Shown: piece after piece, positions 1 to 6,609 of the stretch | Layout of the letters: each line of letters starts with the position of its first letter | Position numbering within the stretch: the stretch's first letter is position 1 | Assembly: GCA_020054355.1 (NCBI GenBank) | Contig: JAGVLI010000354.1 | Location: 1-9,585 of the forward strand | Source of the DNA: Planctomycetales bacterium | Lineage (GTDB): Bacteria; Planctomycetota; Planctomycetia; Gemmatales; Gemmataceae | Length of the DNA: 9,585 bases | Direction: 5' to 3' | Program-made: the position numbers and the translations under genes | Notes under the pieces: generated by a model | The model's input: only the letters and a program-made list of their open reading frames with translations | Database searches by the model: none | Told to the model about the DNA's origin: nothing

Positions 1-125
1 CCCTGGACCACCGCGGCGTCAAACAGGGCGGTGGCGATCTCCTCGACACCGCGCTTGCTGACGCCGTGACAGCCGGCCAAGCACGACCAGGCGACCGTCA
101 GCCGGGGACCGACGCGGGGTGGGCT
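1..125 (-). pseudogene. IS66-like transposase fragment, cut by window edge
   Basis: Read on the minus strand, this stretch encodes a peptide containing GPRLTVAWSCLAGCHG followed by VSKRGVEEIATALFD. That order resembles the segment of IS66-family transposases that precedes the catalytic core (a Leu-Thr-Gly/Ala-Gly stretch, then S-K-R-x-x-x-E-x). There is no start codon in this frame, and the only upstream ATG (position 184) lies in a different frame. I read it as a decayed or rearranged copy whose remainder lies outside the window. The family call is from memory of the motif, not a search. It could also be a frameshifted live gene, because the ATG-initiated frame leads directly into it. Confidence 0.4.
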
Positions 126-184
126 GTCAGCACCTCGATGGCCCGGCGCGCCACTTCGGACAATGGTGTCGTTGGCACGGTCAT
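98..184 (-). other. 28-residue ORF leading into the transposase scrap
   Basis: An ATG at 184 opens a 28-residue frame (MTVPTTPLSEVARRAIEVLT and on) that stops at 98-100, inside the IS66-like fragment of another frame. Its ATG overlaps the stop codon of another short minus-strand frame (ATGA overlap). That upstream frame runs from about 295 down to 183 and reads DHYWLTCFAVQIRLGPPKLV near its middle; it has no ATG, only a possible GTG. No clear ribosome site precedes the ATG. Either this is the 5' end of a frameshifted gene that continued as the transposase-like peptide, or it is chance. Function unknown. Confidence 0.2.
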
Positions 185-274
185 GAGCCAATTTTGCCGA
201 TCAGTTCGACTGGCGTGACCAGTTTGGGCGGCCCCAGTCGGATTTGCACTGCGAAGCAGGTCAGCCAATAATGG

Positions 275-613
275 TCAAGCAGTCCCTTCTTCCTCTAGAC
301 CGAGATTTTGTTCGGTAACGGTCAACTTGTTGTTTTTGGTCCAACTCATCGGCAAACCGCTCGTGCCAAACTGATGAAGCGCTCGGTACAGGTAAGGTCG
401 AAGTACTTCGTCAAAAATCCGATGGCAATTCGGGCACAGAGGAATCCCGTTGGCTTGTCGGTCGCAGCCAAGTTTGGCCTTCCACTCTTTCTCATCGATG
501 ATGTGGACCGCATCGGGCAATGGATAGGTGGCCCCACACATGACGCATGGCAGGTGCTTGTCCGTCTTCCGATCACGCACAATCTTCCGCTTCACATCGG
601 GATTGAACGCCAT
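275..613 (-). CDS. Small HNH endonuclease-like protein
   Basis: A 112-residue protein with an HNH nuclease layout. Two zinc-knuckle pairs (C23-x2-C26 and C60-x2-C63) enclose a central H37, and the signature NGIPLCPNCHRIFD supplies N55 and H64. HNH domains bind a metal in a beta-beta-alpha fold and cut DNA. The N-terminus is basic (KRKIVRDRKTDK), as expected for nucleic-acid contact. The start is supported by a purine-rich GGGAGGAGG just upstream of the ATG, with rather short spacing. No methylase or other restriction partner is adjacent, so its biological role is open: orphan nuclease, decayed defence component or mobile-element cargo. It shares strand with the Hsp70 gene upstream (70-base gap) and could be co-transcribed with it. 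Family confidence is high; role is not assigned. Confidence 0.85.
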   Translation of the reverse strand: MAFNPDVKRKIVRDRKTDKHLPCVMCGATYPLPDAVHIIDEKEWKAKLGCDRQANGIPLCPNCHRIFDEVLRPYLYRALHQFGTSGLPMSWTKNNKLTVTEQNLGLEEEGTA

Positions 614-683
614 GCCTCCTCCCTTGCGAGCATGTCAGCGCAACCCGCCCTTTCACCTGACGAATTCTCAATCGGCGCTTTCC

Positions 684-2420
684 TCACAGCAGATACGCAT
701 AATTCAGCAGCCGGTCGTTCAGGGCCGCCGTCGCGTCTTCCATCTTTTTGCGCTCGCTGCTGCCCATCGCCAGGCGCACTTGCCGCACCAGCTCTTCGAG
801 GTCGCGCTTGTCTTCCAGGCTTTCGAGCTTGGGCAGCACGTCCTTTTCGGTCTTCTTGATGACTTCCAGGGCTTCCTTGTACTCCGGCGTGTTTTCGAGC
901 GACGAGGTCTTGTTGACCAACTCCTCGTTGATGCGCTTCAGCTTGATGAGCTGCTGCGCGTTCATCTGGTCCTCGCCCGCTTGCTGGATCGCGAAGCGCT
1001 TGCGGTGCCGGGCGAAGATGTCGTGAATCTGCACGGTCAAGATGCCGTCGTCGCCGTATTCGTAGGTCACTTCCAGAGCGCAGTCGCGCTGCGAGCGCGG
1101 CGGGTGGAATTCCCAGGGAATCTCCGCCAGTTTGACGTTCTCGCCGTCTTCCGGGGCTTCGTATTTGTCGCCCTCGTAGACGCTGATGACCACCCGCTCG
1201 GCCGGGTCGGCCACTGGGTAGTACGTCTTGGTGAAATTGCACGGAATGTCCGCGCCGCGGCGGACGATCGGGTCGAGATAGACTTGCCGGCGCTCGTTGA
1301 TCGGGTTGGCGCAGAGCGAATGCTCCAGTTTGACGCTGTAAGCGTAGTTGTCCAGGCCGGCAGCGCCTTGCAGGATGGCCGAGACGATGGCAGCGCCCTG
1401 GGCCACGCAGGTCATGGGATCGACCTTGTCGAACGGCTCCGGCTCCTTGCCGCCCAGCTTCTCGCTGACGAAGCGCTTGATGAGCGGAATCTTGCTGGTG
1501 CCGCCGACCAGCAGCACCTTGTCGATGTCCTTGGGTTTCAGGTTGCGCAGCTTCAGGGCCTCGTCGATGGCGGTGCCCGATTGCACCACCAACGGCATGA
1601 TGAGCTTCTCGAAGGTGGCCCGATCAATTTCATCTTCCAGGCTGAGATTGCGCTCGGGCACCAGCGAGGCCTTGCGGGCCACTGCCGTCGGCTCGGTCGA
1701 AAGGTCGATCTTCGCCTTCTCCACCGCCAGCATGAACTGCTGCTTCTGCGGCGAGTTCATGATGTCGTAGCCGGTCTTCTGCTGGAACTTATCGCCCAGG
1801 TGCTTGCCGAGCAGCAGGTCGATGTCGTCGCCGCCCAGCTTGCCGATGCCCTTGCTGGAGATTTCCTCGAAGATGCCGTGATGGATCTTCAGCACGGTCA
1901 CGTCCAGGGTGCCGCCGCCGAAGTCGTAGACCAGGATGGTCTGCTCCTGCTTGGTATCGATGCCGTAGCAGATGGCGGCGGCGGTCGGTTCGTTGATGAG
2001 CGTCAACACCTGCATGCCGGATGCGCCCGCGCAGAGCTTGGTGGCATGCCGGGCCAGTCCCTTGGAGTTGGCGGGGATGGTCACGACCGCCTTCGTGAAG
2101 GTTTCGTTCAGGGTCTGCTCGGCGTCCTTTTTGAGCAGCGTGAAGAGCATGACGGCGATCTGCTCCGGCCGTAAATTCTGGCCGATGAGGGCCACGCGCT
2201 CGGAGCTGCCGAGAATGCGCTTGATGGAGCGGATGGAGCGTTGCTCGTCGAAGTTCTCCTTGGCTTCCTGGCCGAAGGCCAGGGTGCCGTCGCGGCGCAG
2301 CGTCACCACCGACGGGGTCCATTTCTGGCCCTCGTGGTTGGGCACCACTTCCGCCTTGCCGTAAGAGAAGTTCGCGACGACCGAGTTGCTGGTGCCGAAG
2401 TCGATTCCGATGTAGGGCAT
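684..2420 (-). CDS. Hsp70-family chaperone, divergent from DnaK
   Basis: A 578-residue protein with a complete Hsp70 actin-like ATPase domain: phosphate-1 loop IDFGTSNS (6-13), connect-1 INEPTAAAICYG (142-153), phosphate-2 VYDFGGGTLDVTV (164-176), GGDD (197-200) and adenosine motif LLVGGTSKIP (303-312). It should bind and hydrolyse ATP to drive substrate binding. It is shorter than DnaK (about 640). The conserved hydrophobic linker (DVLLLD in DnaK) is not recognisable where expected near residues 350-360, which read AAGLDNYAYS. Residues about 360-480 form a diverged beta-type substrate domain, and 485-578 a charged helical lid with no DnaK-like tail. No DnaJ or GrpE is adjacent. The start is backed by AGGAAG upstream of the ATG. 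I call it a specialised Hsp70 paralog rather than housekeeping DnaK; the client is unknown. Confidence 0.92.
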   Translation of the reverse strand: MPYIGIDFGTSNSVVANFSYGKAEVVPNHEGQKWTPSVVTLRRDGTLAFGQEAKENFDEQRSIRSIKRILGSSERVALIGQNLRPEQIAVMLFTLLKKDAEQTLNETFTKAVVTIPANSKGLARHATKLCAGASGMQVLTLINEPTAAAICYGIDTKQEQTILVYDFGGGTLDVTVLKIHHGIFEEISSKGIGKLGGDDIDLLLGKHLGDKFQQKTGYDIMNSPQKQQFMLAVEKAKIDLSTEPTAVARKASLVPERNLSLEDEIDRATFEKLIMPLVVQSGTAIDEALKLRNLKPKDIDKVLLVGGTSKIPLIKRFVSEKLGGKEPEPFDKVDPMTCVAQGAAIVSAILQGAAGLDNYAYSVKLEHSLCANPINERRQVYLDPIVRRGADIPCNFTKTYYPVADPAERVVISVYEGDKYEAPEDGENVKLAEIPWEFHPPRSQRDCALEVTYEYGDDGILTVQIHDIFARHRKRFAIQQAGEDQMNAQQLIKLKRINEELVNKTSSLENTPEYKEALEVIKKTEKDVLPKLESLEDKRDLEELVRQVRLAMGSSERKKMEDATAALNDRLLNYAYLL

Positions 2421-2619
2421 GGCTTCTTCCTGAGAACAGAAGTCCAGAATCAGGGGAGCGGAAGCCGGGAGCTGCCGTCAGCCAATCGCCTGACCTAGAC
2501 AAGGTTAGCAAAATGTCGGGGAAGATGCCAGGATTCCCGGTCGGAGAACTGGTCCCCTGCCGCGGCGGGCGCATCCTGCTATCGTGGAGGAAGTCGGCGA
2601 TTCAGTGTCTGGCCAAGTC

Positions 2620-2648
2620 GGCAGGTGCCGCGAGCCGAGCGGCACCGG
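2620..2648 (+). repeat. REP-like hairpin element, copy A
   Basis: A perfect 8-bp stem (GGTGCCGC 2624-2631, GCGGCACC 2639-2646) closes a 7-base loop, GAGCCGA. It is preceded by GGCA and followed by GG. Reverse-complemented copy B (2682-2710) matches this 29-base unit at 25 positions. All four differences fall in the stem as two swapped base pairs, so both copies stay perfectly paired. A tetranucleotide head next to a short GC-rich palindrome is the general shape of REP elements mobilised by RAYT transposases. No RAYT gene is in the window, so that identity is inference. Confidence 0.7.
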
Positions 2649-2681
2649 GACTTTGCAATGAACGTGCGGTTGCCGATAGGG

Positions 2682-2710
2682 CCGGTCCGGCTCGGCTCGC
2701 CGGACCTGCC
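2682..2710 (-). repeat. REP-like hairpin element, copy B (inverted)
   Basis: A perfect 8-bp stem (GGTCCGGC 2684-2691, GCCGGACC 2699-2706) closes the loop TCGGCTC, the exact reverse complement of the copy A loop. Read on the minus strand it has the same GGCA head and GG tail as copy A, 33 bases away. The head-to-head arrangement resembles paired inverted REPs (BIME/REPIN). In an RNA the two loops could also pair over 7 bases as a kissing interaction. It ends 38 bases before the DUF1802 start codon, so a role in that leader is possible. Confidence 0.7.
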
Positions 2711-2748
2711 TGCTCGGACCGTCTCTCAGCAATTCGGAGGCAAGCAGC

Positions 2749-3321
2749 ATGCTGCAACACGCATTCAAGGAATGGGCGGTGATCTGCCGGGCGCTGGCCG
2801 AGGGCCGACAGGCGCTCATCCTGCGCAAGGGCGGCGTCGCGGAAATCGGCAGCGTCTTCCAGCCGGACCATAGCCGGTTCTGGCTCTACCCCACCTATGT
2901 CCATCAGCAGGAGCAGGGCATCAAGCCCGCCGGCGCTGCGCTCTTGCAAGAGGTGGAAAACGACAAACCGGGCCAGGGCCTGGTGCGGTTGAGCCATTTC
3001 GTCGAGGTGCCGGGGGTCTACCAAGTGGGCAACCTGCAAGACGCCCTGGCGCTGGATGCGCTGCACCTGTGGACGCCGGCCACCGTGCGGCAGCGGTTCG
3101 AGTATCGCCAGCCGGGGTTGTACGTGCTGCCGGCGCGTGTCTGGCGGACACCTCGCGCCGTCGAGGTGATCGAGACGCCCGGCTACGCCGGCTGCAAGAG
3201 CTGGGTGGAACTGGTGGAGTCGCTGCCGACCGAAGGCGCCACACCGGTCCTGGACGATGCAGCCTTCCGGGAAGTAGTCCGACGGATTGAGGACATCCTG
3301 CATCCGACGGCACTGGCGTGA
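2749..3321 (+). CDS. DUF1802 family protein
   Basis: A 190-residue protein with the marks I associate with DUF1802: AFKEWAVICRAL at the N-terminus (5-16), ALILRKGGVAE (22-32), and FWLYPTYVHQQ (44-54). The pattern of a KEWA helix, an LRKGG strand and an L-P-T-x-x-H-Q motif is characteristic. The molecular function of the family is not established. No signal peptide or membrane segment is seen, so it is probably cytoplasmic. The ATG is well supported by GGAGG eight bases upstream. It stands alone on the plus strand, divergent from the Hsp70 gene. Two inverted hairpins lie in the region just upstream and might affect its transcription or translation. Confidence 0.8.
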   Translation: MLQHAFKEWAVICRALAEGRQALILRKGGVAEIGSVFQPDHSRFWLYPTYVHQQEQGIKPAGAALLQEVENDKPGQGLVRLSHFVEVPGVYQVGNLQDALALDALHLWTPATVRQRFEYRQPGLYVLPARVWRTPRAVEVIETPGYAGCKSWVELVESLPTEGATPVLDDAAFREVVRRIEDILHPTALA

Positions 3322-3641
3322 ACTGCCGTCTTTCGGTCCAAGCGAGCGCTGGCGCGGTCGCCTGGCTATGGAAAGTGCTGCACCCATCGACGGAACGCCG
3401 GCGACAGTCCGCTCACGCTGCTGGCGTCCTTGAAGCGCTTGGCCAGATCGGGCAAGCTCCCGACTTCCAAGTCGATACGGAGAACCTTGAACTTCGGGAG
3501 GGTGCCGATCCGCGCGTCGGGGGATTGGCAATGAAACAGCACGTCGGCCTACAGGAGAATTGCCGGCAACCGGCGAAACAAATGGAAGGAAATGAGCGGA
3601 GTCACGCGCAGGCCCTCCACACGACGGACATTTGCTCTCTC
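3322..3641 (-). pseudogene. Degraded gene remnant of unknown family
   Basis: No intact gene is seen in these 320 bases. On the minus strand, a protein-like frame runs from the phosphoesterase stop: about 30 residues (including LRVTPLISFHLFRRLPAILL), an in-frame TAG at 3549-3551, then 60 more residues ending at the TAG at 3366-3368. The second part contains DARIGTLPKFKVLRIDLEVG and LPDLAKRF, and ends FRRWVQHFP. Amino-acid composition and the smooth continuation across the stop suggest one broken gene. A competing minus-strand frame starts with ATG at 3645, overlapping the phosphoesterase stop, and begins MRESKCPSCGG, which looks like a zinc ribbon. I cannot name the family. Confidence 0.35.
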
Positions 3642-4562
3642 TCATGACTTGAGCTGCGGCAATGGGCAGGTCCTCTCTGCCGCCTCCGCAACGCCGACCG
3701 GCTTGTATTGCAGTTTCATCTTTTCCTTTTCGATCGTGACCTGTACGAAGCCGGGCCGCATCTCCGCCAGGTAAAACCCCGGCGCTTTTTGGTCGGCCAG
3801 CTTGCGATCCTGGTTGTACAGGGCCGACGGGAAGATGACCTCTTGCAGGGGTGAGTGATCTTCCCAGCCTCGGATGCCGTTGTGGAAATGGCCGTGAAAC
3901 AGGGCCAGAACCCGGTCCTTGTGGCGGTCGAGCAGCTTGTACAACTCGGTCTGGCCGTCCTTGGGTTTGACGTACCAGCCTCGGTCCGGTGACTTGTTCT
4001 CGTGAACAGGCACATGCGCGCACAGGACCAGGAACAGGTCCTTCTTGGCCGCGTCCGCGCACTGCTCGCCGAGCCAGCCGAGTTGCTTGTCGTTGACAAA
4101 GCCGTCGTGCGAATCGGTCCGGCTGTTGTTGATGAGCAGGAACCGGACCCCCTGGTGGTCGAAGGCCAACTCGACCGGCTTGCGGAGGTGCTTCTCGAAC
4201 AGCTCCTGCGGATCGTGGTTGCCGGGAATCTCGTACACAGGCTTCTTGATCGTCTTGCGGGTCTCCTTGTAGACGGCATACTGGGCCTCGCGGCCGCCAT
4301 CGACGACATCGCCCAGGTGCAGGACGAAGTCTCCAACCGCAGCATCGATCTCCTGGGCGGTCTTGGCCCATTGCTTGGCAGCCCCCTCCTGGTCCTGCCG
4401 GCCCAGGTGCGTATCACTGACCACCACGAACGAGAAGCCCGGCAACGGCTTGGCCTGTGCCCAGACACACCAGGGCCGGTAGAGGATCGTCATCAACCCG
4501 CCGGTCAGTGCGGCTGTCGCGGAGCGGCGAGAAACGGCCGGCGTTTCCGGTGGTGGGGACAT
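3642..4562 (-). CDS. Exported calcineurin-like metallophosphoesterase
   Basis: A 306-residue protein with the full set of calcineurin-type metal ligands in order: D50 and H52 (SDTHLG), D85 (LGDVVDGG), N115 and H116 (GNHD), H183 (CAHVPVH), and H225/H227 (GHFH). This family uses a two-metal centre to hydrolyse phosphomonoesters or diesters; the substrate here cannot be read from sequence. The N-terminus holds a twin-arginine-like SRRSATAAL (11-19), a hydrophobic stretch and an AQA cleavage-like site near 35-37. This suggests Tat or Sec export, though the Tat motif lacks the usual Phe. The start is supported by GGGAGG six bases upstream. It follows the esterase/sialidase gene after only 40 bases on the same strand, so the two are probably co-transcribed. 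Confidence 0.9.
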   Translation of the reverse strand: MSPPPETPAVSRRSATAALTGGLMTILYRPWCVWAQAKPLPGFSFVVVSDTHLGRQDQEGAAKQWAKTAQEIDAAVGDFVLHLGDVVDGGREAQYAVYKETRKTIKKPVYEIPGNHDPQELFEKHLRKPVELAFDHQGVRFLLINNSRTDSHDGFVNDKQLGWLGEQCADAAKKDLFLVLCAHVPVHENKSPDRGWYVKPKDGQTELYKLLDRHKDRVLALFHGHFHNGIRGWEDHSPLQEVIFPSALYNQDRKLADQKAPGFYLAEMRPGFVQVTIEKEKMKLQYKPVGVAEAAERTCPLPQLKS

Positions 4563-4602
4563 GGATGGCCTCCCATTTGACGTACTCGGGCGGATGCTTC
4601 CA

Positions 4603-6543
4603 TCAATTCCGGTTCCAGCTTCGATTCGGCTTATCCCAGATGATCCGGGCGGCGTAGACCCGCGCCTCGGCGCCCCACTGATTCATTACGGGTATTACAA
4701 ACTCGGCCGGCGGCCGTTGCATCCACTCGGTCTCGACGACCCAGGTCTCACCCTCGTTGACATTACAAATGCCGAAGTTGCCGTAGCGCGCCCCTTTTTC
4801 GGGAATCAGAATCCGCTCGGTAGCGCGCTTGACGTGCAGCTTTTCGGTATCGACCTCGGCGATGAAGAGCGGGGCGCGGTGGCGGAAGACGTGGTCGTTG
4901 TTGGCGCCCTTGCGGGTGTAGACCAGGTAGAGCGCGTCGGAGTGCGTCACCCAGTGGGCCTGGGTGTTGTAGCTCCCGAGGTCCGTGCCGTCGTCCCAGG
5001 TCCATTGCTTGAGGTCGCCAAAGTGAAGGCCATCCTTGCTCACAGCGACATAGGCGGCCTCTTCCTCGCGCAGCGTGAGGTAGTAGAGTCCCTTGAAGAC
5101 GGCGAGGGAAGGTTCGGGCAGGCCGCGCTTCGCATCGCGCTTGAGCGTATCGCCGATCTCCAGGACCTTGAGCTTGGTGCCGTCGAAGCCGCAGCGAAGG
5201 ACGGTCGAACGGGCGAACCGGGAATCCTTCTCCCGATGGTACACGGGCAGCAGGATGCTGCCGTCCGGCAGATCGACGCGCTGCGTGCAACCGGCGCCGC
5301 AAGCGTGGCCCAGTTTCCCTTCGGGCAGTTCGAGCGTCGTCCACGGCAGCCAGGTTCCCTTGGCGGCATCGTAGACGGAGCAGGTAGGCGAAATCATGCG
5401 ATTGGCGACCGGGCCTTTGTCATCGACATACGCGATGGTGTGTCCGGTGCCGAGCAGCTTGCCCGACTTCGCATGCCACTTGGGCCAAAAATCGCCACAG
5501 ACGACCTCGACGGGCTTACCGTCGAGCATGCCCCCGGGACGGCGGCCGAGCGTGTCCAGATGCTTGATCGGCCCGGTCCAGGTCTTGCCCAGGTCATCGC
5601 TGCGCATCTCGTGGAGTTCGTAGTAAACGTCGCTGCCGGTCAGCAGCAGCGGGCTCATCGTGACGACGATGCGCGGCTCGCGCCCTTCGCGAGGCACGAT
5701 GCCGGCCCGTGCCTGGGTGTAACACTTCTTGCCGTCGTAGGGCTTACCTTCGAGCCCCTTGGTGATGGTGTCGAGCTGGATGCGGTAGGCGGGCCGTTGC
5801 TGGGCGAAGACCCACTCCCAGAGCGCCTCGCCGGCGTATGCGTCGCCCCAGACGCCGTGGCCCAGGTTGGGGTACTCGGTGTACTTGGGCTTGGCACCCA
5901 CTTTGCGAAGGGCCTCGACCATGTCGCGTGAGCCGCTCACCGGCACGGCATTGTCCTTGGCCCCGTGGAATGCCCAGATCGGGACTTCCATCATGTTCTT
6001 GGCATCCGCAGGGTCCCACCGGCCGCAGACCGGCACGGCGGCAGCGAACCGCTGCGGATGTGCCGCGATGAGGCCCCAGGTTCCTACACCTCCCATCGAC
6101 TGCCCTGTCAGGTAGATCCGCGTCGGTTCGATTTGGTGTTTGCGGCCGACCGCGTCGAGGGCCTCGATGAGTTCGGGTTCGACGGCCCGACCCTTGCCGC
6201 CCCGAAACTCCGCCTTGACCCACCGATCTCCCCTGCCGTCGCACGCTGGAGCCAGGAGAAAGCATGGCCGCTTCTTCTGCTGCTCCGGACTGCTGAGCAC
6301 CGTAGCCGCGTGCGTGCCGCCGCCGCTGCCATGCAGACAGACAACGAGGGGCAAGCGTGCATCCTGCGGCAAGTCCTTCGGCACGAACAGACTGTAGCGC
6401 AGCGTCTGGCCATTTGATGCCTTGAACGAATGGACCGCGAAGGTCGCCGGCGCATTGCCCGGAAGCCGATCCTGGGCGGGGACGGCGGCAATCATCGGGA
6501 GGACGAGAACTGTGCCGAGCAAGAGGTTGTAGGTGCTTCGCAT
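4603..6543 (-). CDS. Secreted esterase / sialidase-like fusion protein
   Basis: A 646-residue two-domain protein. Residues 1-23 are a Sec-type signal peptide ending VPAQ. Residues about 35-250 are an alpha/beta hydrolase of the feruloyl-esterase/PHB-depolymerase (LpqC-like) type: oxyanion HGSGGG (71-76), nucleophile elbow GQSMGG with S149, acid D197 in GAKDNAVPV, and base H229 in LGHGVWGD. Residues about 275-640 look like a sialidase/BNR beta-propeller, with one clear Asp-box SDDLGKTW (315-322) and weaker repeats such as VSKDGLHFG. The protein probably acts outside the cytoplasm, deacylating a glycan or polymer while the propeller binds or cleaves sugar. Sialidase catalysis is unproven because I did not identify a complete Arg triad. 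It heads the operon with the phosphoesterase. Upstream ribosome-site support is weak (AGAGAG). Confidence 0.88.
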   Translation of the reverse strand: MRSTYNLLLGTVLVLPMIAAVPAQDRLPGNAPATFAVHSFKASNGQTLRYSLFVPKDLPQDARLPLVVCLHGSGGGTHAATVLSSPEQQKKRPCFLLAPACDGRGDRWVKAEFRGGKGRAVEPELIEALDAVGRKHQIEPTRIYLTGQSMGGVGTWGLIAAHPQRFAAAVPVCGRWDPADAKNMMEVPIWAFHGAKDNAVPVSGSRDMVEALRKVGAKPKYTEYPNLGHGVWGDAYAGEALWEWVFAQQRPAYRIQLDTITKGLEGKPYDGKKCYTQARAGIVPREGREPRIVVTMSPLLLTGSDVYYELHEMRSDDLGKTWTGPIKHLDTLGRRPGGMLDGKPVEVVCGDFWPKWHAKSGKLLGTGHTIAYVDDKGPVANRMISPTCSVYDAAKGTWLPWTTLELPEGKLGHACGAGCTQRVDLPDGSILLPVYHREKDSRFARSTVLRCGFDGTKLKVLEIGDTLKRDAKRGLPEPSLAVFKGLYYLTLREEEAAYVAVSKDGLHFGDLKQWTWDDGTDLGSYNTQAHWVTHSDALYLVYTRKGANNDHVFRHRAPLFIAEVDTEKLHVKRATERILIPEKGARYGNFGICNVNEGETWVVETEWMQRPPAEFVIPVMNQWGAEARVYAARIIWDKPNRSWNRN

Positions 6544-6568
6544 GGCAGCTCTCTGGGTCGGAAACTAG

Positions 6569-6581
6569 CGTCAATATGACG
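6569..6581. repeat. Short palindrome upstream of the esterase gene
   Basis: CGTCA-ATA-TGACG is a 5-bp inverted repeat about 25 bases upstream of the esterase/sialidase start codon. It overlaps a weak -10-like CATATT on the minus strand. It could be an operator, but it is short enough to occur by chance. Confidence 0.25.
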
Positions 6582-6609
6582 GCGCTCCTAGGTCACTTAA
6601 CGACCGATG

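Larger units (their letters stand above)
2421..2748. other. Divergent intergenic region, hsp70 / DUF1802
   Basis: This 328-base gap must hold the promoters of two divergent genes: the Hsp70 (minus) and the DUF1802 gene (plus). I see no convincing CIRCE element (TTAGCACTC inverted repeat) that would indicate HrcA control of the Hsp70. A weak extended -10-like TGCTAACCT lies on the minus strand around 2502-2510, too weak to call a promoter. The outstanding content is the pair of inverted hairpin elements at 2620-2648 and 2682-2710, listed separately. Both fall on the DUF1802 side and could lie in its 5' leader. Confidence 0.6.

Noticed and set aside
528..2174. 548-residue plus-strand open frame
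   Set aside because: It is antisense to the Hsp70 gene, whose motifs are unmistakable. The plus-strand peptide is a low-complexity His/Leu/Val/Asp-rich shadow typical of high-GC DNA.
2421..2530. CIRCE/HrcA operator for the Hsp70 gene
   Set aside because: A GTTAGCA is present near 2504, but no matching GAGTGCTAA arm is found at nine-base spacing.
3624..3635. CGGACATTTG near the phosphoesterase stop as a partner IS end
   Set aside because: It shares only CGGACATTT with the repeats at 7125-7180, is single, and has no adjoining terminus; too short to call a composite element.
2602..4371. 589-residue minus-strand open frame
   Set aside because: It spans two real genes in other frames (the phosphoesterase and, antisense, DUF1802). 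Only its internal start MRESKCPSCGG at 3645 drew attention, and nothing protein-like follows in that frame.
4561..5931. 456-residue plus-strand open frame
   Set aside because: Shadow of the esterase/sialidase fusion on the opposite strand; no motif, and its composition is that of antisense GC-rich codons.
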